Below, piece after piece: positions 47,401 to 59,817 of a stretch of DNA of 64,000 bases. Within the stretch, counting starts at the first letter, position 1, and each line of letters begins with the position of its first letter. Below the pieces are notes generated by a model. That model searched no databases. It was given only the letters and a program-made list of their open reading frames with translations, and was not told the DNA's origin. The DNA lies in contig CM073590.1 in assembly GCA_037074705.1 (NCBI GenBank), positions 219,572,746-219,636,745 of the forward strand, in the 5' to 3' direction. The translations under genes were made by a program, and so were the position numbers. The DNA is from Zhengitettix transpicula. Taxonomy: Eukaryota; Arthropoda; Insecta; Orthoptera; Tetrigidae.

Positions 47401-49728
47401 AATTTTAAGCGGGGAAATATTCTGCTGAAAGAAGAGTGGTTAATTAATAAATTTTGCATTATTTTACACGTAAAAAATTCTTTATTTCATTTCTTTTTTT
47501 ATTATTTATTTATATTAATAATTATACAGAAAAACATGTCCGATTTTGTATTTAGTTAGAATATCTTTAATCAAAGAACGCTTAATATCAGAATATATAT
47601 AAAAATAATTCTAGGCACGGGAATGCTATACTAATAACAATTAATAAAGTTAGAATTATATTGTAAAAATTAAGAATTTTACAAGTAAAATAATTTTTTC
47701 TTTCCCCTTCTTTGATTTATTTATATTAATTAATTACACGGACAAACATGTACAATTTCGTATTTAATTACAATATTTTTAATCAAAGAACGCTTATTTA
47801 TTAGAATGAAAATTAAAATATAAACATTATTCGTTATTATAAATATTTATTTATTAAAGTTTTAATAGTTCACAATATTTCAAGTTGGATAAGACTATAT
47901 CATTATTTACAAATAATTATTTTGACAGACTGGGTTTCAATTAATGGTAAGCTAATGAATATATTATATTATACAACAAGATACGAACTAATAATATTCA
48001 AAATAATTGATTGTAACTTAGATTTAGTATTCAATAAAAAATTTTATCAGAGTTTCTCTTATTTATCTTCCATGATAGTACATCAATTTCAAATAATAAG
48101 AATACAGTGTTATAAACATAACTGTTTAGAAGTTGGTCATTTTATTCAATTATTGCCTCCTCACATCAATTCCCTCCCCCCCTTGAAATTTATATCTTTA
48201 CCCTTGAGGACGTTGTGTGTGTGGATTTCTTTTTCCGCGTAGAGCACCATGTCTCCCGCTTTACGAGATGGTCTTTTACGTAATGGCAGCGTAAAATTCG
48301 TAAGTTGCCATCCAGACCGCCGTGTCTGTAGCACAAGACATTTTTGCGTTTAGTATTCTATTCTATGACCGACCATGCAGAATAGGCCTGATATATGCCA
48401 TTTTATTAACCACATTACACACGTACGCTCTCATAAAAATGTAATACACGCACTCCGACGAAAGTTAAGGCTGACTAAGCGATAAAAATCTCGTTACTGG
48501 ATGCGAAGTTTAAACACGAAATATTTACCGCTAAATTTATTAATAAAAGTAGTACGTTCACGAAACCGTAAAACAGAAACACGGAACATTAAAAAATGTT
48601 TTAAAAAATATAAGTGCTTGTTCAAAATTAAACGCACGGGGAAAAAAAGTAATTGAAAATGTAAAATAATCGTGAAGAGCCATTATAATATGTTAAACAG
48701 TCAATAACGCAGAAAATTATCTTTAATTTTATGTCTCTGGTACATTAAAATTTCTCTTCTAATGATTCAATTTTGAACAATTTGACCGGACTTAAAGGAA
48801 ACGTTAAGTTACTTTCAAGCTTACCTGATTCGACTATATCTTGAAATACGTAACTTTATTTTTTTCACAATGAAATTTAGAATTTTACGGAATTACATAT
48901 ATTTACATACGGAATAGTAAGTAATTAAACTTCTTGACAAAAATTGATAACATCAGGACATTGACACAAAAGAATCTTGGATTGGCTGTCTTTAATTATC
49001 TTAACTATCTAAAGTATATTTTCTTCTATAATATACTCTATTACATATTATAAACACAAAGGAGTAATTGTCAATGATGAACATGACGTGAAACTAGAAT
49101 TGCTTATATTTTCATGCGTCGTATAAGAATGTTTTTATATACTCTACGTTTTCTTCAAAACGATTTTTTTTACTAATTACTTTACACCACACATAGATCC
49201 TGCACAAGATGGTGGTAACGCTACAATCCACTCCCACTACAAATTCATTTACAAAAATCCACGCTTCCACACTCCACTTCCAAGTGAAACACAATTCATT
49301 AACCAAATACCTTCCGGTCGTTCTGATTCATTCCTCTATAGAACCTGCGTAAAAAATAAGAGATTAATCGTTTTGAGTATTTTATTGAAACGTGTATCCG
49401 TTTCTGATAATTTATTTTCTCTGAAAAGCTCTTTAATTACACGTTCGAGCCATTGAAAAAAGAACGAAAAAAATCGTTTTCAGCCGATACTTTTATCAAG
49501 AAACGTCTGTGTGTTAAATTTTGCACTATTATTGTCCCTCTAAATTCGTTGTATAATAAACGTGAATAAAACACATATTTATAACGGAAAATTTACGTTT
49601 GTTTTGAAAGTTATATTAGGAAACATAGCCGAATACAGACAAAAGAAGTGAAGAAATAAATACCACTGGTGTGTCTGTTTTTCTTCTCATTAGAAACTCT
49701 TATTTAATCTAAAATAGGTTAATTTAAT
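47397..49728. other. AT-rich non-coding stretch, nothing assigned
   Basis: Two related stretches, 47460-47585 and 47690-47800, share TTTATTTATATTAAT, AAACATGT and TTTTTAATCAAAGAACGCTT-like words, so a local duplication exists. A GC-richer part lies at 48150-48360. The frame at 47922-48242 (106 codons) has no motif. Confidence 0.35.
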
Positions 49729-49885
49729 ATTTTAAAGAATCAGGATGGATCGAACCCAGGACCTCAGCTTAGTACGCGATACTCTTGCCATCTGAACTAA
49801 CTACAATGGTCCACTCTCAGTCAAATGCGATCTTCCTACATCCATTAAATACAATCCTGATCCTTTAATTCAGTTTATTAGCATT
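49729..49885 (-). mobile_element. Inverted-repeat element with tRNA-like core
   Basis: The left end TTAAAGAATCAGGATGG is close to the reverse complement of the right end ATCCTGATCCTTTAA. Between them on the minus strand is a tRNA-like module with A box TAGTTCAGATGG and B box GGTTCGATCC. Similar ends flank tRNA-like modules at 56765 and 60680. The tRNA is probably not functional because the whole unit behaves as a dispersed element. Confidence 0.55.
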
Positions 49886-50114
49886 TAAAACGCACCATGG
49901 ATTCAAGGCTTTTCTTCAGTTCACTAGTTACTATTTTATTATTACTAAGCAATGCACAATAAAATGTTCAAATATACGTCTAACACTGCACAGTCAAAAA
50001 AGTATAGTTCTGTTTCCTAATAAAATAAATACCTCATTAATAATTCCAGAAAATGTATAATAATAGATTATTAACATCTGATTCTTGAAAAACAATATTT
50101 TAATATTAATAAAA

Positions 50115-50797
50115 TCTTCTATTAAATAAATCAGAGTGTGTGTTTGTGTGTATATATATCCATGTGTGCATAGTCCGCATAAAAATCTACATCCGTGAAG
50201 AAAATTTCTCCAAATTCCGTACAGGTGTGCCTTGCGACTAGGAGACAAACACTGTGCGGTAAGGGATGGGGGAGAAAATTTTAAAACGTGGTCAAACGGC
50301 CGAAATTTGCTTCGGATAAATATTTTTTGGGGTCAAAGAGAATGATAGTATTTATAGAAATGTTTTCTGTGTATAATTTTAACCCCTTTTGGCATAGAAA
50401 GGGACCACCCTCAGGGAGGGGGAGCAAGGGCGTTACAAGAAAATAAAACGAATAGAACCGAGTCAAATTCCGGGGTTATGGATGTTGCTGAGTTTAATTA
50501 TGACATTCAACAACTCTCAGGGGTGGACTAGGGTGGAAATTTTAAAACATGTTAAAATCCGATATTTGCGTCGAATAAATATTTCTCGGGTTCAAAGACA
50601 TTGACAGTATTTCTACCGATGTTCTTTGTGTATAATTTTAACCCCTTTGTGCATAAAAGGGGAGCACCCATACGCAGGGGATGGAGGAAATATCCACAAA
50701 ATATTGAGAAAACAACCGAGATTGAAGTAAAATCCGGGGTTATGAATGTCACTGAGTTTCATGATGACAAAACAGGCAACGCCAGGTACCCAGCTAC
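50115..50797 (+). mobile_element. Non-autonomous Helitron-like element, two-module copy
   Basis: The 5' end is A|TCTTCTATTAAATAAATC followed by GTGTGTGTTTGTGTG. The 3' end is CAGGCAACGCCAGGT, then CCCAGCTAC, one base off the family CTAG. Two modules begin near 50317 and 50575. It has no coding capacity for replication proteins. Confidence 0.75.
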
Positions 50798-51104
50798 CTA
50801 AATGTTGAAATTAGAAGACATTTAGTCAAAGAAAAAATTTCATGTTGAAATTATAATCCAGAAGTTCTAATCATATAGTATTCAAAAGATTATATTTCAT
50901 AAAAATTGTTTATTTCCACGGTCTTATTTGAAAGTTACGTCGTAACAAGTTTGAACTTATTATAATTGTTGCGTTCAGAGATGAAATGACAGCGGAATAG
51001 GAACAAACAAAAGAGCTTATATTAATTGATGAAGAGGATTAACATTAAAGAGAGCTGAATACAGAATTTTTAATGCTATTTGATAAAAGTATTGAATTTA
51101 TAGC
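50798..51104. other. AT-rich non-coding stretch, nothing assigned
   Basis: No gene or repeat recognised. Confidence 0.35.
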
Positions 51105-51260
51105 ATCCATCTTGCTTTATAGAGCAGAAGCAGCAGCTGTGTATGGAAGGCTTTAATGATGTGCTTATATGAGACTCGACCACGCCTGCTCCATAATTAA
51201 TGGAAGATACTGCCTTGTCCCCGGCAGCTTAGATGTCTGCAAAAAATATGTATATATCGA
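51105..51260. other. GC-richer island, candidate regulatory DNA
   Basis: A short balanced block with AGCAGAAGCAGCAGCTGTG (CAGCTG E-box), CATAATTAATGGAAG and CCTTGTCCCCGGCAGC. There is no second copy in the window and no open frame of interest. Confidence 0.25.
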
Positions 51261-51960
51261 CAGCGTGGAACTCGTGTTGCGGACATAGAGTTGTTACCAA
51301 ACACCAGAGTTCATTTTGAAAAATAATTAATTTATAAGTATATTAATAGCCAAGGTAAGTTGAAAAAAATATATAGTAAATTACTCCGGATCCTTCTATT
51401 ATATTTTAATTCGAGGCCCGCGTTGAATACTTATATATCTTTCGATAATTATACAGAGTCAATGATCCGTGATTTACGATTAATTACAATTTCTGCTTAG
51501 ATTCACTTATTTAGCCACAGATTTTCTGTCTGTTAGTGAACTGGTACTGGTTCAAAATTTGGCCGTGTCCAAATTCTGAGATATAATTGATTTTTAAGCT
51601 AAAACAAAACTGTTTATAATAACAATGCCACATGAAGAAAAAAAACTGGAAACGGTGGAGTCATGTACATGTTCCCAGACTCTCAACCTTACTTCATGTC
51701 CCTTCTGACAAAAAACTGATAACGTAAAGAACACGTACACTTCCTCAGTTGTCGGGTAGAAAGCTTTCGTGTTCCGGCATTTTCGTTAATTATCGCAGAC
51801 CAAAATCATATCCTGCGGAAAAGATGCCCTTGATGTTAGCATAAATTCTAAATTAAATTAAAAATTATTTTAATAACGGAAGAAAAACTTTCTAAATAAA
51901 TTCAGCCTTGAATGCATGAAACTAACTATAGGATTTTGTTGGTTACTCATGCAGCCTTCT
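51261..51960. other. AT-rich non-coding stretch, nothing assigned
   Basis: No gene or repeat recognised. Confidence 0.35.
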
Positions 51961-51969
51961 CTAATACTT

Positions 51970-52160
51970 ATACTGCCTGGTGATGAGACCTAATGTGACC
52001 TCCTCACATCGGGTTTGAATCCAGGCGAGGGCATGGATGTTTGTGTGCGTGAGAGAAACTCTCGATAATTAGTCCCCCCCGACAAGGCAAAATGAGTACC
52101 CATAATGAGTCACAAATGACCTGAGATGTCGATGCGACTGTAAATAAATAATAAAAAAAA
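51970..52160 (+). mobile_element. tRNA-derived SINE
   Basis: A tRNA-like head with an exact B box, GGTTTGAATCC (52012-52022), is followed by an unrelated body (GACCTGAGATGTCGATGCGA) and an A-rich tail (CTGTAAATAAATAATAAAA). This head-body-tail order is that of tRNA SINEs. The A box is weak (TGGTGATGAGA). No TSD was identified. Confidence 0.65.
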
Positions 52161-52225
52161 GTCCTATAGTATCAAGTAAACGAAGTAAAAAACGAGAAAT
52201 AACAACAGGCACGTATGCATGGCCA

Positions 52226-52372
52226 TGCTTTTTAAAATTTATTAAAAATTCTTTTATGTAATATTGGAATTAATGGATTACCATCCTTTTTAAAATTTAT
52301 TAAAAAATTCTTTATTGTAATTGATCATGCTTTTTAAAATTTATTAAAAATTCTTTTATGTAATATTAAATA
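52226..52372 (+). repeat. Tandem repeat of about 45-60 bp, three units
   Basis: TTTTTAAAATTTATTAAAAA followed by TTCTTTTATGTAAT or a variant occurs three times (starts near 52228, 52288 and 52328). Confidence 0.85.
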
Positions 52373-54169
52373 ATATTTGGTACATAACTATTCGAATTAT
52401 TAGAATTTTATACCATAAAATTTATCGGAATATTCAGTACCTTAGAATTTTTTTAGATGGTAATGTTAATTATTATCTCATCTTCTTTTTATTTTTGGTC
52501 TGATGAAGTACCAAATTTTTTATTGCATTAATTACATTTTTAATTAATAAACATTATACTGTTTGCCCATTATATTTATTTAATGTCATTATAGTTATAT
52601 AAATATCAATAATAAAAGCAATATGGTTGAGTACAGTTATTTATTAAGCATAGTGATTTTGTAAAGTAGAAAGAGACCCATTAAGATTTCGAAATTGAGG
52701 ACGAGAGTTCAATTTATTGACTTCACTGATTTTCGACAATAATTATGTATGAACATGTCTCGGTCCTCGATTATTATTTGTTTGTATTCTTTTAATTTCA
52801 GTTTTACTGAAGAAGGATTTTGTATACTGCAATACGATTTATTTGTATAAGTAATATTATAAATTTAGTGTGTTTTCAATAATCGGTCCGATCAGACGGC
52901 TTTGTTGGCAATTAGTCTTGGCTGCCGCGTAATGAAAGTAAGTCGAGAGCAGTCAGAGCTTTGTGTAGTTTGATCTTAGTGTTGCACGTAAAATGTTATT
53001 TCATATTAATAGAGTTTTCAAAAGTAATAATAAAAGTTAAGTACGAGTGTATCAGTTCCATAAAAATATCAAATGAGGTAGGAATTAAAGCCTAGTGTTC
53101 TATATTCGATCATGTATTCAATTAGAGTAGAATCGACACAAACAAGTGATAATAATCAGAAAGCAGAGTTGTGTGGTTTGATTAAATATTTGACGTGCCA
53201 CGCAAAAACTGAAGAAAGAAAGAAAGTCACCTGTTCCAGATCATCAAAGGGCGACGTCACAAATAATCAAATACAAACATTGAATTACAATATTTGATTT
53301 ATGCCACAGTAACTGCCAATTGTTCTTCCCACTGGAAGCGTGGGATTAAGATCTCTTTCTTAAGTAAAGTCTTTCAGGTGCCTTAATTGTATTGATTGCA
53401 AACAAGTCTTCAATAACTGTAATTAAAACTTCACTTTTATAATGATATTCAATTTTATCATTAATGGCGTCCATCCTGTTAAATTTATATGTCACAATAC
53501 ATATAATGTTATAACCATATATAATAGTCTCCAAAATCATATATATCATATAAAAAACTTTTTAAAATTGTGACGAACAGTTGTTAATTAGTGGAGCTTT
53601 ATATAAAATTAATTATTTTGTAAAAATACGTAAGCAAATTCATGTTTTGTGTTTAATTATTTTTCTATGCTATTTTTTAATATTAATGTATTTACTACTG
53701 TTAATTTTTACCTGTTGTCATTCTTTTAATTTTTCGCGTCGTAGGGTCTAATTTTAAGTTGATCTGAATGTATAATTTTGTTTATATTTTATTGGTTTTC
53801 CTCTTTCCTCTTTCGACAATTAATTGAAAAATAAAATAAATCTAAATCTATCTAAATATAAAATAGTCTGTACTACCTTACAATGAATTTATAGAAATTA
53901 TTTAGGAGAAATAGAAAAATTGTCCGAAAGTTTCAAATACGTCTGAGTGACGATAACATGTAACTGTATGTAAGTTTTTAATTCTTGAAATGAAAGAAAA
54001 TTTTTATCAATTCAGTGTGGCTACTCTTCACCATGCCAATGCTAGTATTTAAAATTCCTAGTCTACTGTGATGCTTTACATGGGTTTAATGAAAACGAAA
54101 CCATAGTCAAATTCCCGTTTGGTTAAATATAAACCAACGTGTAGCGTTTCATTGTATATTCATTAGATT
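52373..54169. other. AT-rich non-coding stretch, nothing assigned
   Basis: No gene or repeat recognised. Confidence 0.35.
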
Positions 54170-54400
54170 TCCCAATGAAAAAATATTTGTTTTCCATTTG
54201 GGATAGAAATGAAAGTAATTTGGCACGGCTGAACTGGGAGCCTGCGGCTTTCGCCAGGTAATTGTGTTTCTACGGAGAGGGGAAAAGCGGCAGGAAGGGG
54301 AGAGTACAGCTGGGTCCACCCTCCAAAAGACCTGCACGGCCATCCTAATTAAGGTGCTGCATAATCCCCCACCCAATATATCCTTATTCAGAAGTGGTGA
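54170..54400. other. GC-richer island, candidate regulatory DNA
   Basis: A balanced block (GCCTGCGGCTTTCGCCAGG, GGGTCCACCCTCC, CATCCTAATTAAGGTGC) without a second copy here. The 112-codon minus-strand frame at 54149-54487 crosses it but shows no motif and runs into AT-rich flanks. Confidence 0.25.
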
Positions 54401-55144
54401 ACAATAAACTGATAGGTGAGGTTCTAGGCCATCTACGTTTCGTATATGAATGGGAGGACCATTGCTGTACATTTTTGATTGTGACAAACAAATTTCTATG
54501 AAACTGCGTGAATCTCCATACGTTGTTAATGAAACTTACAACAAAACAGCAAAATTAAAGAGTTGTTTTGGCGTCGTTCTCAGTGGAATGCGGAGCTTGC
54601 AACGGGAAGTCTGCGGGCAAAAATTAAAAAACAATATTTACGTGTTATAAAGAGGTGAGAATTACGATCGTATGAAATGAAAATGCGGGGCACACAAAGC
54701 TCTATAATTGAAGATTAGCTAGACCGGTAATTCAAAAAGGAATTAGGGGCAACATGTTCAAAATATTTATAGAATTCCTAGTAATAAGCAACAGTGTTCT
54801 CAATTATATTTTATTTGATGGCATAATTAATAGAATAAAAGTTTTCAGAATAAGTACTCAATTGCTAAGCCAAAGTTAAGTTAAATTTTAGGAAACTAAG
54901 AAAAGATATTAAATTAAAAATTTATGTTTATATGTGAATACATTAAAAAATTAAATTAAATTGATGGGTTTGAATCACCTCTGTCAATCGTCACTAACTG
55001 TATTGAGAAAATTTAGTGGTTTCATGATTTATCAATCTTTTTGTATGCTATTTTCATTATTTGTTATCAGCGCGGTTGAAAATAAATTTCAATTTTTAAT
55101 AAAACTTTGAATATAGTTTTATTCAATTATAAGAATTATGTAAC
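54401..55144. other. AT-rich non-coding stretch, nothing assigned
   Basis: No gene or repeat recognised. Confidence 0.35.
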
Positions 55145-55565
55145 CTTTAATACAAACAATAATAAAATTTTATGGTCATTCAGTCAGAAATAAAATTTAT
55201 GAAAATTTCAGATAATTAATAAGAAAAAATTAATTTATGAAATGACGAATCGTTTTTGGATTAGGACCTCTTCAGTTTATAAAATTTTCCATCAAAAACA
55301 CATGTAATGAAACCAAACATTATGAAGACACTCAAATCTATTCGAACGTAAATAATAAAGAAATTTGAGGGTTTTATTGATGTCTTGTTTAGATTAAATG
55401 TGATCTTGATCAAAATTTTTATAAAGTGAAGAGGTGCTAATTCTAGGACGATTCACCATTAAAAAATTATTTTAAAAAAATGTTTCCTTATTAATTTTCT
55501 AATAAGTTTATGAAATTTATTTCTGACTTTTAGGCCATCATATTTTATTATTGTTTTTATTATAG
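55145..55565. repeat. Large imperfect palindrome, arms of about 180 bp
   Basis: The reverse complement of 55145-55327 aligns with 55379-55565. Shared blocks in order are TTTGATNNAAANTTTTATAAA, TGAAGAGGTNCTAATNC, ACGATTC, CTTATTAATT, AAATTTTATTTCTGACT (or near), and TTTTATTATTGTTT.TATTA. The centre (about 55328-55378) is itself partly palindromic (ACTCAAAT...ATTTGAGG). The GAAGAGGTGCTAAT word resembles the hammerhead-like site at 27890. It may be a foldback element. Confidence 0.7.
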
Positions 55566-56246
55566 TTTTGAATAACACTTGCCGATTTCCTAATACGAAG
55601 TTGTTTTTTTCGAGATTTTTCGTCCCGTTCAGCCACGTATATCATTCTAGTACGAGCCATTGGTTTTTATATTATTAATCCGCTATCAATATAATAATAA
55701 AGATAACAATATACTAGTAGTTGTACAGATAAGCTATGCGGGAAAATATAAACATATTTTGGATTGTAGCGGACTAATCCGCAAACATATTTTTTTTATT
55801 TAGACACACGCCGATACATTATACCTAAAATACCCTAGCCGTTATCGAAATTAACATGTATTGAATTTGTAAGTTTTCTAATATAGGTTACTACTCAGAT
55901 TATATGTTTCACATAACTGCATTTTCTTGACCCAATATTTGACGCCATCAGTATTCACGGTACAGTAGGGAAATTTATTATGGTAATTACTGTAACAACG
56001 TATTGTAACGTGAGATGCTTGCAAATTCATTATCATTACCATTTTATATTTTGTCCACGATAAATTTCAAAGCGAGGGATTCGGCTACGATGAATTGAAT
56101 GAAATTATATTTCACATCAATTGTTTATTAACTAAATTAATATACTCAAATCAGTTTTCTATCTCCCTCAGTGATTCAATGGAGGTGAATTATATGTTGA
56201 TACCGTTTAAATAATGAATTGTTTAAGATAAAAAATATTTCCATTG
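55566..56246. other. AT-rich non-coding stretch, nothing assigned
   Basis: No gene or repeat recognised. Confidence 0.35.
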
Positions 56247-56292
56247 TATATATATATATATATATATGTATGTATATATATATATATATACA
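56247..56292. repeat. (AT)n microsatellite
   Basis: AT/GTAT dinucleotide-type run. Confidence 0.9.
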
Positions 56293-56631
56293 ATTGTGTG
56301 TCAGTTGGATGATAAGGAAATATGTTGCAGTTTTATTAATACTCGGAAGAAGGTGCATGAGACTTGAAAGTAAAAATCTATAAAATCTTTACTATTTTCA
56401 AGCCATATTCACCAAGTCTTTTTTGAAAAGTAGAAGAGGTATATAGAAGCAAAACACTCTCAATTAACAGTAAATCACGATATTTGAAAAAAACGCAAGG
56501 CATCCGTTTAAAAAGGACTACGCTCTTTTAAAATAATATATTAATTAAAGTAAATTTATTTGCTTTTTAAACTTTTTTTTTCTTAGACTCAATCGTTTAA
56601 TCGTACAGACGTGTTAATTATAATTATTATT

Positions 56632-56720
56632 AATGAATAAGAAAGATAGCCAATTCAGACAAAAAAGTGATAATGTAAATACCACACTTTTTGTCTGAAT
56701 TGACTGCTTTCTTATTCATT
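56632..56720. repeat. Inverted repeat built from a dispersed-repeat end
   Basis: AATGAATAAGAAAGATAGCC and on (56632-56669) pairs with the stretch ending GCTTTCTTATTCATT (56685-56720). The arms are the same sequence that starts the hammerhead-bearing repeats at 1345 and 21387, here facing each other with the middle missing. Confidence 0.75.
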
Positions 56721-56764
56721 ATTTTCAATCAGACGTAAATTTTTTCAATATATATTTATTACTA

Positions 56765-56915
56765 GCAGAAGTATCAGGAAGGAAAAATGTTGACCGGGTG
56801 GAATCAAACCCTGGACCTTCCGCCTTTCCGGATGAAGCAATTTCGCTACGGATCTGTGGAGTGTACAGGAAAGTCTACGGAAAGTGAATCATGATACTAT
56901 AATTCAATTTTTATT
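56765..56915 (-). mobile_element. Inverted-repeat element with tRNA-like core
   Basis: The left end GAAGTATCAGGAAGG matches the left end of the 60680 element. The right end (TCATGATACTATAATTCAAT) is its diverged inverse. On the minus strand the core has A box TAGCGAAATTGC and B box GGTTTGATTCC. Confidence 0.55.
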
Positions 56916-56977
56916 GCTTGAGAATTGAGAAAGCTTAGTATTAATATATTAATGAAATATAATATATTTACTCTTAG

Positions 56978-56980
<3 letters not shown>

Positions 56981-57017
<37 letters not shown>

Positions 57018-57022
57018 TATAT
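56981..57022. repeat. (AT)n microsatellite
   Basis: An AT run just left of a large palindrome. It yields false IY-repeat open frames. Confidence 0.9.
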
Positions 57023-57027
57023 TTATA

Positions 57028-57450
57028 TGAAAGCTATTAATATATTTTCATCATCAAATTTTTATCCTTGCACATGTTATAATTTAATCTTGTATGGTTT
57101 CACCCTATTTTTAAAACCTTTAACCCGGTATATTTCAAGTTTCCCAAAAATTCCCGAAATAATATATATTATATTATTTCGATAATTTTTTGGAAACCTT
57201 AAATATATATATATGTATATATATATCATTTCGGAATCTTTCAGGTTTCCAAATATTATTTCCTTAATTTTTTGGAAACCTGTAAACGATATATATATAT
57301 ATATTATTTCGGTAAATTTTGGAAACCTGAAAGACATATACATATTATTTCGGTATCTTTCAGGTTTCCAAAAAATTATTTCTGTAAAAATATTTACTAA
57401 GGGTTTTGAGATATTTTAATATAGAGCAGCAGGGAAAACATTGTTCGTTG

Positions 57451-57486
<36 letters not shown>

Positions 57487-57492
57487 TATATA

Positions 57493-57527
<35 letters not shown>

Positions 57528-57662
57528 TTATTTCGGATACTTTTGGGAAACTTGAAAGATATCGGGTTAAAGGTTTTAAAAATAGGGTGAAGCCATACAA
57601 GATTAAATTATAACATGATCCAGAATAAAAAATTGACGAGGAAAATATATTAAGTGCTTTGA
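57028..57662. repeat. Large inverted repeat, arms of about 135 bp around AT-rich snapback units
   Basis: The left arm (57028-57165) and right arm (57530-57662, inverted) share TTAATATATTTTC, CATGTTATAATTTAATCTTG, CACCCTATTTTTAAAACCTT and TTTCAAGTTTCCCAAAA. Between the arms, several facing copies of TTTCAGGTTTCCAAA with ATTATTTCGG and AT runs form further hairpins. Protein-like frames here are products of the simple repeat. Confidence 0.8.
57385..57456 (+). repeat. Direct repeat, copy 1
   Basis: TATTTACTAAGGGTTTTGAG through CAGGGAAAACATTGTTCG recurs at 58312-58384. It sits inside the large inverted repeat. Confidence 0.8.
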
Positions 57663-58304
57663 TACTACCAGCATAAATCTCGACCCAAGAGAGTGACATG
57701 CAACGAAATTGAAAAAGTACGTTCCACTCTACGTACATATAATTATGTAACCGTGCGTTCAAATGTATTTTCACAAAGAAAACACTAGAACGATTGAAGT
57801 TTGCTCAGCAGTTCTTGGGTACGTATCTGTATTAAAAAATAAAGGAGCACCTGCAGTTGAAAGAAGTTGTTCAACGGAGCTTCATAAAGTATGCATCTGT
57901 AATACACAAGAGGAAGCGAGACTCGGACTCGTGCATAATTGACGTCCACATCCAAATGCCCTTCCCTCTCGGAAACTCGTTAACTCTTCAGTGTCCATTT
58001 TCAACATTTTATATTTGCCTCCCTGAAAGTACAATCCCTTCATTTAATCCGGATTATGCAGCTCTTTTTTGTCATACAATTGAGACTCAATTTGTAATAA
58101 CACAAGTTGGGCGCTAATACCTACGTTGAATATTCAATGCGGAAAGGGACAGAGAAATATACATTTCAAATGCTCTCCACAAGTTAAATTGTCGATATTT
58201 GTATTCAACAATACATCAGAATCACGAAAGAGGACGTTCGCTCGCTAAATGGACATGAAAATAAGAGAAGCTTTAAGCTGCATTGACAAGCTCCGACTTA
58301 TTCC
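57663..58304. other. Non-coding stretch, nothing assigned
   Basis: A GC-richer patch at 57900-58060 contains an 86-codon frame without known motifs. Confidence 0.3.
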
Positions 58305-58385
58305 AGAATAAAAAATATTTACTAAGGTTTTTGAGATGTTTTAATATAGAGCTGCAGGGAAAACAATTTTGTTCGTGCTATAAAT
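58305..58385 (+). repeat. Direct repeat, copy 2
   Basis: The second copy of 57385-57456, about 0.9 kb away, preceded by CCAGAATAAAAAAT, which also occurs in the right arm of the inverted repeat (57620). Confidence 0.8.
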
Positions 58386-59817
58386 ATAATTACATAACTA
58401 TACCTTTCCCATGTGCTTTATGTAAAAATATAAGAAATAATATTGAAATATAAACCTATATTGAATCACCTCATTTTTAGACAGTCAATTTACATTAATT
58501 CAATTATTTAAATATATCAATTTGGCAATACATTGGAACGCTCAATCTTCGGCCAGTTATGGGATTCCAAGTTAGGTAGATGTAATTCGAAGAATAGTGT
58601 TAAGAGTTTAGAACGCCATGCACAGTAGAAACCATACAAAAGGGAGGACATTGCCCGGATCAAGGTACGTGGAAAGGAGCTTAAAGAACTTCCTAGAAGC
58701 GCCATTTTTACTTATCTTATCTTAAGCGGAAAGGAATCGGATAAAACAGCTCGTCGTGAGTGAAACTTCCACGAAAAGTAAGTATTTTTCGTAGCCAAGA
58801 CCAGATCATTAATATTTCACTAAATATTTCAAAATAAACTTTTTAGCATCCCACGATACCACCCCATATTTATCAGGGTTGGCAATATTTATAATATACT
58901 CGAAAATATTCAGATAAAACCATGTTTCAATTATTAGTTCCTTTCTAACTCTGAATATTTTATATCACAATTGTTCAATTCTTTGTAATATGAGCGTCCA
59001 TGTGTTATATTTTTTCCTTGACGCTTGAACCTTTTTCATGTGGCTATTTTCTGTGTAAACATCGTTTATGAGTCGGATCCGCAATAAATTTAAGTTTAAA
59101 ATTGCTGGCTTTGTACAAGTAAATCAAACATCAACCAAGGAAAAGGAGTTGTATTCGCATACAGTGCCAAAATACACGCTACTCAAACACACTAACCTCT
59201 TTCCACATTACGTCAACATGGAATATAAGTATAACATGAATCATACCTAAAAACCACCTATGCCCATGTTAAATGTAAACAAGATGGCTGCCATATTCTG
59301 AAAATTCTAATATTTGTATTTAATTTTTTTTTCTTGTATATGCATACGTCGTAATGTCCTTTTTTACTGTTTTTTCGTGGATGAATTTTCATACACGTTT
59401 ATTTTTTTATTCATGCTTTTTCATATTTATGTATGTAATGTTGATTTTGGCTTGTCCTATTTCCACAGCCTGCAGCAACAGGAATACCAGTTGCTAAATA
59501 TAAATATTACAGGACGATATTTTTAATATTATTTATGCTCGCATTAACTTTTGAGGTCATTAACGACTGATTAGTTACAAATGATAAATAATGTTTATAA
59601 TTCATAGATTATTCTAATTATAGCATTAAAAAGTATTTGGGTAACAATGCTTTTAAAGTTTTGTAAAACAGTCTATTATTTTCATAAACAGTATTACTTC
59701 TTCTTGTAACTTTGGACCATCCTCTATTTCGTCAGTTTCTTTTCCTCTCAGTGCGGATCGAACTTTTTGAAATCTTTGCCTGTATTGGTACCTTTTTCCT
59801 ATAAAATGAGTCAGTTC
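58386..59817. other. AT-rich non-coding stretch, nothing assigned
   Basis: No gene or repeat recognised. The frames of 60-70 codons are featureless. Confidence 0.35.

Noticed and set aside
47365..47559. Open frame starting MCVCVCVC
   Set aside because: Translation of a GT dinucleotide run.
49740..49810. Functional tRNA gene
   Set aside because: A and B boxes are good, but the anticodon arm is unclear and the unit is enclosed by ends shared with other dispersed elements, so a tRNA-derived element is more likely.
54149..54487. 112-codon minus-strand frame as an exon
   Set aside because: No domain, no clear splice sites at sensible positions, and composition changes abruptly inside it.
56925..57419. 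Frames with IYIYIY repeats on both strands
   Set aside because: Products of the (AT)n microsatellite and the facing hairpin units.
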